Positions 19,291-27,925 of a stretch of DNA of 64,000 bases are shown here, in pieces; position 1 is the first letter of the stretch; every line of letters starts with the position of its first letter. The stretch is from Planctomycetota bacterium (lineage in GTDB: Bacteria > Planctomycetota > Phycisphaerae > UBA1845): contig JACQFE010000009.1 in the NCBI GenBank assembly GCA_016200265.1, positions 62,001-126,000 on the forward strand. Direction: 5' to 3'. Both the position numbers and the translations under genes were made by a program. The notes beneath the pieces are model-generated. The model worked only from the letters and a program-made list of their open reading frames with translations, ran no database searches and was not told where the DNA came from.

Positions 19291-19947
19291 TCAGGGCTTG
19301 TCCGAAGAGCCATTGAGTCCCGGAATCTCTACAATCAGATCTTTCAGTCGTTTCAAGGCGCGAATATACCGAATGCTCGCGGCCTTGGGTTCGATGTTGA
19401 GCACAGTCGCGACTTCCTGATTGGTGAGTTCTTCAAAATGCCGAAGGGCCAGGACTTCGCGATCAATTTCGTTCATTTCGTCCAGTGCCGCTCGAACTTG
19501 TTGAGAAAGTTCCTCGCGACCGAATGCGCCGCTTGGTGAGGTGAGGTTTCCCACCAGTCGTGCGGCGACGGATAGCGACGTGTGATCCGTGTGGCTCGCG
19601 GCGGGCTTGAATTGCTCCTTGCCCACGTCGCGGCCCTGTGCGGCGAGATGCCGTCGGTGCACATCCGCGACTGTTTGAAGAACAATGAGGCGAAGCCAGA
19701 CGAATAATTCCTGCTCGGTGACGCCTTCGAGATGCTCGTGTCGTTTGAAGGCGTTCAGATACCCCTCTTGAATGACGTCCGCGACATCGATTCTTCGCGA
19801 AAGGCGCGGATCGAGCCGGAATCCGATAATCGTCCGGAGTCGTCGGTCATAGGATTCGAACGCCTTGGCGAGTGCCCGAACGTCTCCTTGACGAATCGAA
19901 TCCGAGAGAGAACCAACTTCGTCGTGGCTTTCAACCATTTGAGGCAT
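19291..19947 (-). CDS. ECF-type RNA polymerase sigma factor paired with TPR kinase
   Basis: A 218-residue sigma-70 family protein. Region 2 is seen in RRIDVADVIQEGYLNAFK and ELFVWLRLIVLQTVADVHRR; region 4 is the helix-turn-helix NEIDREVLALRHFEELTNQE followed by VATVLNIEPKAASIRYIRAL. It would direct RNA polymerase to a small set of promoters. No anti-sigma gene is adjacent; instead a Ser/Thr kinase starts 15 bp downstream, which suggests control by phosphorylation. Either of two close ATG codons (19947 or 19938) could be the start. Confidence 0.9.
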   Translation of the reverse strand: MPQMVESHDEVGSLSDSIRQGDVRALAKAFESYDRRLRTIIGFRLDPRLSRRIDVADVIQEGYLNAFKRHEHLEGVTEQELFVWLRLIVLQTVADVHRRHLAAQGRDVGKEQFKPAASHTDHTSLSVAARLVGNLTSPSGAFGREELSQQVRAALDEMNEIDREVLALRHFEELTNQEVATVLNIEPKAASIRYIRALKRLKDLIVEIPGLNGSSDKP

Positions 19948-20262
19948 TAGTCCGGCAGAATTACAGCTTCATACTCAGCGTTGCGACCCACAAAAACTTT
20001 CAGGTTGGGTGCCGTGCCCAATCCGGGCGCAGCCTGGCGCCGGCATGTGCTTCATGATCATGGCGGCGCTGCGCTTGGCCATGCCACCCGGAATTTCGGC
20101 AGTGGCAGCACATTAGAGCATACCGCGAATCGTCCGAATTTCTCAGCAATCTGCAAAAAATTCCAGATTCATCTGTAGATGCCGCCGTCTGGCCGCGTTT
20201 CCATTCATCATGGGCCGCAAGAGGACCCATGACTCGAACGGCGTTCTCAATGGAGATTTCAA
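19948..20262. other. Intergenic stretch with one copy of a dispersed repeat
   Basis: This is the divergent spacer between the sigma factor and the EF-hand gene. I see no convincing gene. It holds repeat copy A (20010-20090) and, at its right end, presumably the promoter of the EF-hand gene, though no clear -35/-10 pair can be assigned by eye. Confidence 0.6.
20010..20090 (-). repeat. Dispersed intergenic repeat, copy A
   Basis: Read on the minus strand this begins gtggcatggccaagcgcagc and later has gcgccaggctgcgcccggat and acggcaccca. The same ordered blocks occur on the plus strand at 23171-23256 with about a dozen substitutions and one short gap. Both copies are outside genes and have no coding logic. 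The family resembles short palindromic interspersed sequences; its mobility is unknown. Confidence 0.6.
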
Positions 20263-20769
20263 ATGAATCGCAAAACCATCGTGGGGGTTGGTTTGTTTAT
20301 CGCGTTCGGAATGGCGTTCGCTCTGGCGAAGCCGCAGGGTACGCGCGGGCCTGGTCAGGCAAGAAATGCTCCCCCGCGACCGGGTCCAAGGATCGTGGCC
20401 GCCCTTGATACCGACCGCGATGGAGAGATTTCCGCTGAGGAGATCGCCACTGCCGCCGAATCACTTCTGGCATTGGACGCAAATGGCGATGGCAAGCTCA
20501 CGCCTGACGAGATTGGCAGAGGCCCGCGGGAGGGGTCGGGCTTGTTTCCGCCGCCACCACCACCGCATCCCGGTCCGATGCACCTTGATTCGGATGGTGA
20601 TGGCGTAGTGTCATTGGATGAATTTCTGGCGCCCGCCATTGATCATTTTCATCATATTGACGCCAATGGCGACGGTGTGATCGATGACGATGAGGCTGCG
20701 AATGTGGGTCCGCCCCCGATGCGAGGACATCCGCCTCAGGGTCCGGGCGGCCTGCCAAACCATCACTAA
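20263..20769 (+). CDS. Secreted EF-hand calcium-binding protein
   Basis: A 168-residue protein with a signal peptide (VGVGLFIAFGMAFALA) and four EF-hand loops: DTDRDGEISAEE, DANGDGKLTPDE, DSDGDGVVSLDE and DANGDGVIDDDE. Each has the Asp/Asn ligands at positions 1, 3 and 5 and Glu at 12. Pro/His-rich linkers lie before, between pairs and at the C-terminus. It probably binds calcium outside the cytoplasm; a catalytic role is not indicated. It precedes the peroxidase-like gene on the same strand by 78 bp, which has its own strong ribosome site. Confidence 0.88.
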   Translation: MNRKTIVGVGLFIAFGMAFALAKPQGTRGPGQARNAPPRPGPRIVAALDTDRDGEISAEEIATAAESLLALDANGDGKLTPDEIGRGPREGSGLFPPPPPPHPGPMHLDSDGDGVVSLDEFLAPAIDHFHHIDANGDGVIDDDEAANVGPPPMRGHPPQGPGGLPNHH

Positions 20770-20847
20770 ACAAGCAAGTGTCGTAGGTGCGTCTTCGTTA
20801 GCCGTACGTGGATTGAGTTTTTGTACACGACAAGGAGGATAAAGATC

Positions 20848-23022
20848 ATGGGTGCCGCTCAAAGCAAGAATGCGTCTCGTGGATTGCGGTATATCGCGGC
20901 GTGCGTTTTGATCATGGTTGCGCGGGTCGAAGCCCAGCAGCCACCGCCACCGCAACCGTTGCCGCCTCCGCCCGTTCCACCGCAAAACCCGATCACGGAA
21001 CCCAAGCGCGTACTAGGCAAGATGCTCTTCTGGGACGAGCAGCTTTCCAGCAACAACACCGTCTCCTGCGGAACGTGCCACCAGCCGTTCCGCTCCGCGA
21101 GCGATTTTCGACACGCGGTGAATCCAGGGCTCGATGGATTATTCAATACGGCGGATGACGTGTTCGGCTCATTCGGCGTTGCCCGCACCGACGAAAATGG
21201 CAATGCCGTTTCCGATCCCATATTCGGACTCAATCGCCAGGTCACGAAACGCAGTGCGCCGCCGATGATGAATGCACTTTGGTCGCCGCTTGCTTTTTGG
21301 GACGGAAGGGCGGGGCCTTCATTTGTCGATCCGCAAACAGGTCAGACTGTGATTCCGCAAGGAGGCGCGCTCGAGTCTCAATCCATCGCACCGATCATGT
21401 CGGACAGCGAAATGGCCTTTGAAAACCGCACGTGGGATGACGTCACGGGCAAACTTCAGTCCGCGGTCCCAATGGCCTTGGCGACGTATCTGCCGCCGGA
21501 CGTGGATAATGCGCTGGCGTCAAATCCGACGTATCCGGCCTTGTTTGCGGCCGCGTATGGGGATTCCGCGATCACGGCCCGGCGAATTGCTTTCGCGATA
21601 GCCACGTTTGAACGAACATTGGTCGCCAATCAGACGCCGTTCGACACCAACACTCTGACCGCACAACAACAACGTGGGCTCGGGGCATTTCAGAATCAGG
21701 CCTCGCGATGCACAGTGTGCCACGTGCTGCCATTCTTCACGAACAACTCGTTCCGCAACATCGGTCTACGGCCCATCGCGGAGGACACCGGTCGGCAGGC
21801 GATCACCAACGATCCGAACGACGCGGGACGCTTCAAGGTTCCCGGACTCCGCAATCTGGGATTAAAGACGACCTATATGCACAACGGTCGCCGTTCAACG
21901 CTGGAGCAAGTGCTCGATTTCTATCAGCACATCAACGGGGCGCAACAATTTCCGCAAAACCAGGATCCCGCGATCCCGGGCATCAATATCCCGCCGGATG
22001 CTCGCGTTGATCTCATTGAATTCCTGCGACATGGATTGACGGACCCGCGAGTGGCTTCGGAGTCGGCCCCGTTTGATCGTCCGATTCTGGCCAGTGAACG
22101 CGGCGATTCCGATCGCGATGGCGACGTTGATGCGACTGATCGCGCAAACTTTGCGGTTTGCTTCACTGGATCAAACGCCGGTCCGGTCGATCTTGGCTGT
22201 GAGCGTCTTGATATGGACGGTGACGGGGACGTTGATTGCGTTGATTGGGAGGGATTCAAGGCCGCCTGGACAGCGGGCGGGCAGCCGCCGTCGCTTCCGC
22301 AATGCGAAGCCCAGGTTGCGCCGGATGCGCCCTTGCGTGAACCGTCTCCAATCGACAAGATTCGCTTCGTCTCATTTGTTCCGCAGAGCGCCGGCGCCAC
22401 GACAGCGATTCGCGTGACGCTCGACTCGCTGCATCACCCCGATCCGCCGAACATTCCGCAGAATCCTGCGCCGAATTTCGCGGCGTTCGAAGACCAGTTG
22501 CGGTGGGTGGGTCCGCCGACGGTGTATTGCGAGAGCGGCGGCGTTCCGCCGTGTGCGGTGCCGGGCGATGGCACGTTCGTAGCTGCGAAATTGCAATGTA
22601 CGCCGTTCTACTCTGACTGGTCCACCATCACTGCGGGTGGCGTGTTGCACCTCACCGGCATTGAAATCATGCCCAGCTCCAGCTATTACGTGGAAGCCCT
22701 TGCCGCAACATGCCAAGGAAGCGAAGCCGGCTGCGGGCTGGTTTCACCGGGTATCGTTCTGAACACGGCCCGATGGGGCGACGTGGTCGCGCCGTATCAA
22801 TCGGCATTGCCGGCGCCTCTGACGCAGCCGGATATTTCCGACGTGGCAGCCATCGTGGACAAATTCAAGGGCCGGCCTCTGGCGGAATCACAAACGATAG
22901 TGCGAATGCAGCCTAATTCCATTTCACTCAGCAGCCCGGTGAACATCGCGGATGTGGCCGCTGATGTGGATGCGTTCAAGAACAAAGCGTATCCGTACCC
23001 CGGACCGGTGACTTGTCCATGA
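20848..23022 (+). CDS. Di-haem cytochrome c peroxidase (MauG-like) with dockerin module
   Basis: A 724-residue secreted protein. After a signal peptide and a Pro-rich linker comes a peroxidase-type region with two haem c sites, VSCGTCHQPF and SRCTVCHVLPF, plus the family blocks KRSAPPMMNALW, SDSEMAFENR, PGLRNLGLKTTYMHNGR and LEQVLDFYQH. A dockerin type I-like module follows (DRDGDVDATDRANF and DMDGDGDVDCVDWEGF), then a ~200-residue domain of unknown role. Di-haem peroxidases reduce peroxide or oxidise protein-bound groups in the periplasm. AAGGAGG at 20832-20838 fixes the ATG at 20848. The dockerin suggests attachment or calcium-dependent folding; no cohesin is seen nearby. Confidence 0.85.
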   Translation: MGAAQSKNASRGLRYIAACVLIMVARVEAQQPPPPQPLPPPPVPPQNPITEPKRVLGKMLFWDEQLSSNNTVSCGTCHQPFRSASDFRHAVNPGLDGLFNTADDVFGSFGVARTDENGNAVSDPIFGLNRQVTKRSAPPMMNALWSPLAFWDGRAGPSFVDPQTGQTVIPQGGALESQSIAPIMSDSEMAFENRTWDDVTGKLQSAVPMALATYLPPDVDNALASNPTYPALFAAAYGDSAITARRIAFAIATFERTLVANQTPFDTNTLTAQQQRGLGAFQNQASRCTVCHVLPFFTNNSFRNIGLRPIAEDTGRQAITNDPNDAGRFKVPGLRNLGLKTTYMHNGRRSTLEQVLDFYQHINGAQQFPQNQDPAIPGINIPPDARVDLIEFLRHGLTDPRVASESAPFDRPILASERGDSDRDGDVDATDRANFAVCFTGSNAGPVDLGCERLDMDGDGDVDCVDWEGFKAAWTAGGQPPSLPQCEAQVAPDAPLREPSPIDKIRFVSFVPQSAGATTAIRVTLDSLHHPDPPNIPQNPAPNFAAFEDQLRWVGPPTVYCESGGVPPCAVPGDGTFVAAKLQCTPFYSDWSTITAGGVLHLTGIEIMPSSSYYVEALAATCQGSEAGCGLVSPGIVLNTARWGDVVAPYQSALPAPLTQPDISDVAAIVDKFKGRPLAESQTIVRMQPNSISLSSPVNIADVAADVDAFKNKAYPYPGPVTCP

Positions 23023-23170
23023 GATAACGATTCGTCCAGCCTCAGCCGCGGGCGTGTACGGCGCCTGACGCGCTAACCAACGACGCACGGCAGTGTCGTG
23101 CCTTCGTCAAGAGGGACCGATTCTGTCGTGTGTCTGCATTTCGCCAGTGGTGCGTTGCACCTTAGTTTTC

Positions 23171-23256
23171 GCGTGGTATGGTCAAGCGAAGCGCCGCCAT
23201 TCATTTCGGTGCCAGGCTTCGCCTGAACTGGATGCGGCACTCAAACCGAAGAGTCG
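23171..23256 (+). repeat. Dispersed intergenic repeat, copy B
   Basis: Begins cgtggtatggtcaagcgaag, then gccgccatt, gtgccaggcttcgcctgaac and gcggcactcaaacc, in the same order as copy A read on the other strand. It lies between the convergent peroxidase and peptidase genes, 15 bp before the peptidase stop. Confidence 0.6.
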
Positions 23257-23270
23257 CAAGGACGATGGCA

Positions 23271-25217
23271 CTAGCCCCTGTCCGCCGCTTTCGGCTCGAC
23301 TTTGGATGTGTCCTGCATCCGACCGCCGAGGTATTTTGCAAGAAAGTTCTCGGCGTGACTGAAAAAATCGAGACGATTTTCCGGACGGGCGAAGCCGTGG
23401 CCTTCGTCGGAATATTCCATGTATTCCACGTCGCGGCCTGCTTTTTTGAGCGCATCAACCATTTGCAGTGACTCGGTCTTTTTTACGCGGGGATCGTTGG
23501 CGCCTTGGGCGACGAGCAGCGGCTTTTTGATTTGATCGACCTTGAACAACGGCGAGCGCGATTTCAGAAACTCCGCATCCTTCTGCGGATGCCCCACGCG
23601 CTGCCAAAGAATCGACTCCAGCGGCTTCCAATACGGCGGGATCGTTTCCTGGAACGTGATGAGATTGCTTGGGCCGACAATGTCCACGCCGCATGCGAAA
23701 AGATCAGGCGTGAAAGTAAGACCAACCAGAGTCGAGTAACCTCCAAATGAGCCGCCGAAGATGCCGATTCGCTTGGGATCGGCGATGCCTTCCTTGACGA
23801 CCCAATTCACTGCGTCCACAAGATCATTGTGAATTTTTCCTCCCCATTCGCGGTCACCGGCATTGATGAACTTTTTGCCGTAGCCGGTCGAGCCGCGGTA
23901 ATTCACTTGCAACACCGCGTATCCGCGATTGGCCATCCATTGAACCTCGCCGTCGTAGCCCCACATATCGCGCGCCCACGGTCCGCCGTGAACGTTTAGC
24001 ACCATCGGCAGGTCTTTGGCATCGACGCCCGGTGGGAGCGTCAAATACGCGTGAATCGCCAAGCCGTCACGGGCCGTGAACTGGATCGGTTTCATCTTCG
24101 CGAGCTTCAGGTTCTCCAAAGCCTTGCGATTGGAGAAGAGCAATTCGCCCTTTCGAGTTTTGCGATCGAACGCGTAGAAATAAATCGGACCATCATCCAT
24201 CTCGAAGCTGACGAGCCAGGTTTGATCGGCGTGGTCGCGATTGATAATGTCGAAATCACCGTCGCGGACCTTGCCAAGCGCCGCAAAGTCGTCAGCAATG
24301 GACTGATCGATCACTTTCCAAACTTTACGATCCTTGTTAAATGCGACGGCCTGAATGACGTGCGTTTTGGGATGGATCAACACGTCGGCGACGTCGGCCT
24401 GATCATCGGAAGCGATTTTCCTCTCTTTGCCATCCCCGGCCGAAACTTCGCGGAGTTCGCCGGCATTGCTCGCGCTGCTGGAGATGATGAAAAGACCCTT
24501 TCCATCCGGCGCGAATGCCACCGGACCGCTGGTCAGGGCGTCCTCCGGCTCCCATTTCGTCAGCGGCTTCCACGGAGCGTCTATGCGATCGCGAACGTAA
24601 AGCTGCGTGCCGCCGTTGCCTTCGGGCAGCATCTTTGTGCCCGCACGGATGTGAAGGTCGTTGTCCGCCGTCCACCCGATGAATCCCTCGTCGTTCAAGA
24701 TTTCCGGCGCAAGCGCACCGGTGTTCAAATCCGCTCGATAGACGTCATGAAGTTGCGGATTGCGCTTGTTGATGGCCAACAGGATTTCGTTTGGGAACTT
24801 CTGATCGACGGCCTCAATCCGCGCCTGCACATTTTCGAACGGCGTCAGATCGCGTTCTTCAAGCGAAGCGACATTGACCGAGTAGACATGCCAGTTTTCG
24901 TCCCCGTCCTTATCTTGAATATAGATAATCTGCTCATTGTTCGGGGCCCAAAAATAGCGACGAATGCCGCGTTTGCGATCCTTGGTGATCGCTTTGTCAT
25001 CGGACTGGCCGACAGTGCGGACCCACACGTTGAGCACGCCTTGATCGGCGGCCAGATAGGCGAGACGCTTGCCGTCCGGCGAAATCTGCGGACTGGCTTT
25101 GTCCGGATTTCCGAAGAAAACTTCTCGCGGGATCAGCGGCGGCAATTCCGCGGAAGAAGTTGCTTCCCATGCCAGACTGCTCGCCGCGACCAACGTCAAT
25201 GCTGCAAAATTCTTCAT
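23271..25217 (-). CDS. Secreted S9 family prolyl oligopeptidase/acylaminoacyl-peptidase-like enzyme
   Basis: A 648-residue protein with a signal peptide ([20 protein letters not shown]), a beta-propeller half and a C-terminal alpha/beta-hydrolase half. The catalytic triad reads Ser490 in GGSFGGYS, Asp575 in GANDPRV and His607 in DEGHGF. Upstream blocks [16 protein letters not shown] and [11 protein letters not shown] form the oxyanion region typical of S9C peptidases. Such enzymes cleave short peptides or blocked N-terminal residues; periplasmic location is inferred from the signal peptide. It is divergent from the ACT-domain gene across a 286-bp spacer in which nothing else was recognised. 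Confidence 0.9.
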   Translation of the reverse strand: MKNFAALTLVAASSLAWEATSSAELPPLIPREVFFGNPDKASPQISPDGKRLAYLAADQGVLNVWVRTVGQSDDKAITKDRKRGIRRYFWAPNNEQIIYIQDKDGDENWHVYSVNVASLEERDLTPFENVQARIEAVDQKFPNEILLAINKRNPQLHDVYRADLNTGALAPEILNDEGFIGWTADNDLHIRAGTKMLPEGNGGTQLYVRDRIDAPWKPLTKWEPEDALTSGPVAFAPDGKGLFIISSSASNAGELREVSAGDGKERKIASDDQADVADVLIHPKTHVIQAVAFNKDRKVWKVIDQSIADDFAALGKVRDGDFDIINRDHADQTWLVSFEMDDGPIYFYAFDRKTRKGELLFSNRKALENLKLAKMKPIQFTARDGLAIHAYLTLPPGVDAKDLPMVLNVHGGPWARDMWGYDGEVQWMANRGYAVLQVNYRGSTGYGKKFINAGDREWGGKIHNDLVDAVNWVVKEGIADPKRIGIFGGSFGGYSTLVGLTFTPDLFACGVDIVGPSNLITFQETIPPYWKPLESILWQRVGHPQKDAEFLKSRSPLFKVDQIKKPLLVAQGANDPRVKKTESLQMVDALKKAGRDVEYMEYSDEGHGFARPENRLDFFSHAENFLAKYLGGRMQDTSKVEPKAADRG

Positions 25218-25503
25218 GATTCGTTCCTCACCACGGTGCTACAGGCACTTCACAATCACTCATTCGATCATAACGACCACCACGATGCTCGGCGACATAT
25301 CTTCTGTAAGACCATGTCAAATTCGTCCGGCAGAGTCTGATTCGCTGACAATTCGGTCGAATAAAACGCGAACTCTTGCATTCCCGGACCGCAATTTTAG
25401 AATGCGCCGCGACGTGTCGGAGGCGAACTTTGTCGCACGAGGCCGACTCGCACGATTGAAACTTGTCGCAACGATTGTCGCCGTTTTTTTGAAAGGATCA
25501 TAT

Positions 25504-25968
25504 ATGCCGTATTCGATTGGCAAAGTGGAAGTATGGGCCGGAGACATTCCGAATCAGCCGGGGACGCTCGCGGGGACATTGGAGGCTCTGGCGAAAGCGG
25601 GCGCGAAGCTCGAATTCTTGATCGCTCGCAAAGTGGATGACATGACTTCGCGAGTCTTCGTTTCGCCGATCAAGGGCAAGAAGCTGGAGCAGGCGGCCGC
25701 CGGTGCGGGACTCTTCAAGGCCGCGAATCTGTTTGGAATTCGCATCGAAGGATCGGACAAGCCGGGAACTGGAGCCAAGATCGCACGGGCAGTGGCCGAG
25801 GCTGGTATCAACATTCGCGGTGCATCCGCGGCCGGTTTGGGCAAGTGCGGCGTGATGTACCTTGCCGTCGAGTCGGAAGCGGACATGAAAAACGCGATGA
25901 AGTCCATCAAGAGTGGACTGGCGGAGAGCAAAGCCAAAGCCAAGAGCAAATCGAAGAAAAAGAAATAG
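25504..25968 (+). CDS. Tandem ACT-domain protein with Lys-rich tail
   Basis: A 154-residue protein. The first ACT-like unit has PNQPGTLAGTLEALAKAGAK, the second SDKPGTGAKIARAVAEAGIN followed by IRGASAAGLGKCGVMYLAVE. ACT domains bind small ligands, usually amino acids, and regulate enzymes. No catalytic domain is attached, so this is a free-standing sensor or regulator. The last ~20 residues are almost only Lys, Ser and Ala, which may bind nucleic acid or be disordered. GAAAGGA upstream supports the ATG at 25504. The quinone-oxidoreductase-like gene begins 3 bp after the stop, so the two are co-expressed. Confidence 0.8.
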   Translation: MPYSIGKVEVWAGDIPNQPGTLAGTLEALAKAGAKLEFLIARKVDDMTSRVFVSPIKGKKLEQAAAGAGLFKAANLFGIRIEGSDKPGTGAKIARAVAEAGINIRGASAAGLGKCGVMYLAVESEADMKNAMKSIKSGLAESKAKAKSKSKKKK

Positions 25969-25971
25969 CCG

Positions 25972-27021
25972 ATGCGAGCATGGCTGCTGGATAGCCTGAA
26001 CGGGCTTGGAGCGTTGCGGCTCGTCAATGATTTTCCAATTCCGACGCCCACGGCAAACGAAGTCTTGATTCGACTTTCGCATGCGGCGCTCAATCCGGCG
26101 GACCGCTTTCTGGCCGAGAATCTTTATCCCGCTAAGCCGACATTTCCGCACATCCTTGGCCGGGACGGCTGCGGCGTCATTGAGCGCGTCGGAGGCGAGG
26201 TTCGCAGCTATCGCGTCGGTGATGGCGTCGTGTTGCTTCGGAATGAATCTGGAGTGACACGACCTGGCACGTTCGCGGAGTATGTGGCGGTGCCGGAGGA
26301 TTGGCTGGCCCCCGCGCCGCCGAAATGGAGAGACGCCGAATCTGCCGCCGGACCGCTGGTCTATCTCACGGCCCATCAGGCATTGACCCAGTGGGAGCCG
26401 CTTGATGCCAATATCGCTTCTTCCGTGCAAAAAGGCGCGGGTGCCACTGACGGCATGTCCGTCGGCGCGTCGAAACAAACCATACTCATCACCGGCGCCT
26501 CCGGCGGCGTGGGGATCGCATCCATTCATCTTGCGAATGCATACGGATTCCGGGTGATTGCGCTATCTCGCGGAGCTTCCAAAGTCGAGCGGCTCAAGGC
26601 CGAGGGCGCTGACCTAGTGCTTGATCCAAACGACAAAGAGCTCAAGGCCAAGACCAAGGAATTTACGGTTGGGCGCGGCGTTGATTTGGTCGTCGATAAC
26701 ATCGGCGGCGACTTGTTTGATCGAGTGATCGACACGCTTGGCTTCGGGGGAAAGATCAGCGTCGTCGGCATGCTCGGCGGGCCGGTGCGAGAATTCAACA
26801 CCGCGCGGCTTCTTTTCAAGCGCGTCCGCGTCGGCGGCGTGCTCGTTTCTGATTATGCACCCGATGTCGCTCGCAAAACATGGCAAAGTATTGTCGAGGC
26901 GCTGGACCGCACCGACCGCCGCCCGATCGTCGATCACGTTTTTCCGTTCGATCAACTCATTGCCGCCTTTGCCCGTCTTGCGAAGGGGCCATTGGGAAAA
27001 GTAATTTTGAAGGCAACGTGA
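25972..27021 (+). CDS. Zinc-independent MDR-family alcohol/quinone oxidoreductase
   Basis: A 349-residue medium-chain dehydrogenase/reductase. The N-terminal GroES-like half has ALNPADRFLAENLYP and FPHILGRDGCGVIERVG; the nucleotide-binding half has ILITGASGGVGIASIHLANA and VDLVVDNIGGDLFDRVIDTL. The catalytic zinc ligands of alcohol dehydrogenases and the four-Cys structural site are absent, which places it with NADPH:quinone reductases. The substrate cannot be named. It follows the ACT protein by 3 bp, so that protein may tune its pathway, but this is only suggested by position. Confidence 0.85.
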   Translation: MRAWLLDSLNGLGALRLVNDFPIPTPTANEVLIRLSHAALNPADRFLAENLYPAKPTFPHILGRDGCGVIERVGGEVRSYRVGDGVVLLRNESGVTRPGTFAEYVAVPEDWLAPAPPKWRDAESAAGPLVYLTAHQALTQWEPLDANIASSVQKGAGATDGMSVGASKQTILITGASGGVGIASIHLANAYGFRVIALSRGASKVERLKAEGADLVLDPNDKELKAKTKEFTVGRGVDLVVDNIGGDLFDRVIDTLGFGGKISVVGMLGGPVREFNTARLLFKRVRVGGVLVSDYAPDVARKTWQSIVEALDRTDRRPIVDHVFPFDQLIAAFARLAKGPLGKVILKAT

Positions 27022-27160
27022 CCGTATTATGTAGTTGTAACGATCAACCACTTGCAAATGTCGGTTGTTTCCGTTAAGTTTTCTTTGTTCGGCCCTGCGC
27101 AGGGACCGGCTCTTGCACAACATTGTGCCACGTATTGGCTCTAACTTAGGAGATTCGATA

Positions 27161-27718
27161 ATGCACGGGGTGAAAGCTCGGTTTACTGTTGGTTTTGCGG
27201 CATTGGGATTGGCCATCGTCGTCGGTTGCGGGCAATCGCTGTTTACAATTGCGTCTAATTTCCAGCTGCAGAATGGCTTGGAATCTTTCGATGTGCAGGC
27301 CGGCCAGCCGGTCCAAAAGCATGGCTCGATCGGTATTCAATCGACTGGAACTGTGCCTTCGATCAAGTCAGGAAAGTTGCTGATTAGTCCATCCAAGATC
27401 ACCTTTACGCCTACAAGCGGCACGCCCAAAGGCAACGTGAACGCTCAGGCTGCTGAGAACACAATTACGGTGACGGTCAAGTTGGACACTGCCGAAGCTG
27501 ATGCGACTGTTTGCGACAGTGGAGAGGAGTACGGGCCATTTGTAGTCACTTTGGACAGCAACAACCAGCCGACTTCCGTGGATCCGTCGGAAGTGACGCT
27601 GTCGCAAAATGTGATTGATCTGCTCAATGGCGGCAGGTTTTCGGTCTGCATCGATGTGACCTCGACAGTCAATGGCACGGTGGGAATTCAAGCGCTGACA
27701 TTCAAGTTCGGCGTCTAG
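27161..27718 (+). CDS. Putative lipoprotein of unknown function
   Basis: A 185-residue protein not recognised from any characterised family. It has a signal segment ending AIVVGC with C23 as likely lipid anchor, and a Ser/Thr-rich beta-type body with two later Cys residues (TVCDSGEEYG and FSVCIDVTS) that could form a disulfide. TAGGAG at about 27147-27152 supports the ATG at 27161 rather than an earlier start. It is followed by a strong hairpin (27821-27853). Surface or periplasmic location is the only supported inference. Confidence 0.7.
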   Translation: MHGVKARFTVGFAALGLAIVVGCGQSLFTIASNFQLQNGLESFDVQAGQPVQKHGSIGIQSTGTVPSIKSGKLLISPSKITFTPTSGTPKGNVNAQAAENTITVTVKLDTAEADATVCDSGEEYGPFVVTLDSNNQPTSVDPSEVTLSQNVIDLLNGGRFSVCIDVTSTVNGTVGIQALTFKFGV

Positions 27719-27735
27719 GAATTTGTTGAAAATAT

Positions 27736-27809
27736 GTGGGACCGACTTTCCAGTCGGTCGCGCACAGTCAGCTCATGCGAATAGAGACCGACAAGAATGT
27801 CGGTCCCAC
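27736..27809. repeat. BIME-like paired palindrome (GTGGGACCGAC ... GTCGGTCCCAC)
   Basis: Two 7-bp hairpins, GACCGAC/GTCGGTC with loops TTTCCA and AAGAAT, lie inside an outer inverted repeat gtgggaccgac (27736-27746) and gtcggtcccac (27799-27809). The layout matches a pair of short interspersed palindromes in opposite orientation. It lies just after the putative lipoprotein and may stabilise mRNA or help termination. Confidence 0.7.
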
Positions 27810-27820
27810 GGAAGGGATTC

Positions 27821-27853
27821 AGAACGGCGCGTAAAGCAATTACGCGCCGTTCT
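27821..27853. terminator. 13-bp perfect hairpin, probable terminator
   Basis: agaacggcgcgta (27821-27833) pairs perfectly with tacgcgccgttct (27841-27853) across a 7-nt loop. Downstream is a weak AT-rich stretch with no strong T-run, so it may act as a terminator or an mRNA end stabiliser. Confidence 0.6.
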
Positions 27854-27925
27854 TGCATGATATTCAAATTTTGATGGGGGAGCGCATCCACGTTCGTGTC
27901 TGGTCCATTTCAGGGAGACAGCCTG

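Noticed and set aside
24051-25340. Long open frame on the + strand opposite the S9 peptidase
   Set aside because: It has no family motifs and mirrors the GC-biased codon structure of the peptidase, whose catalytic triad is intact.
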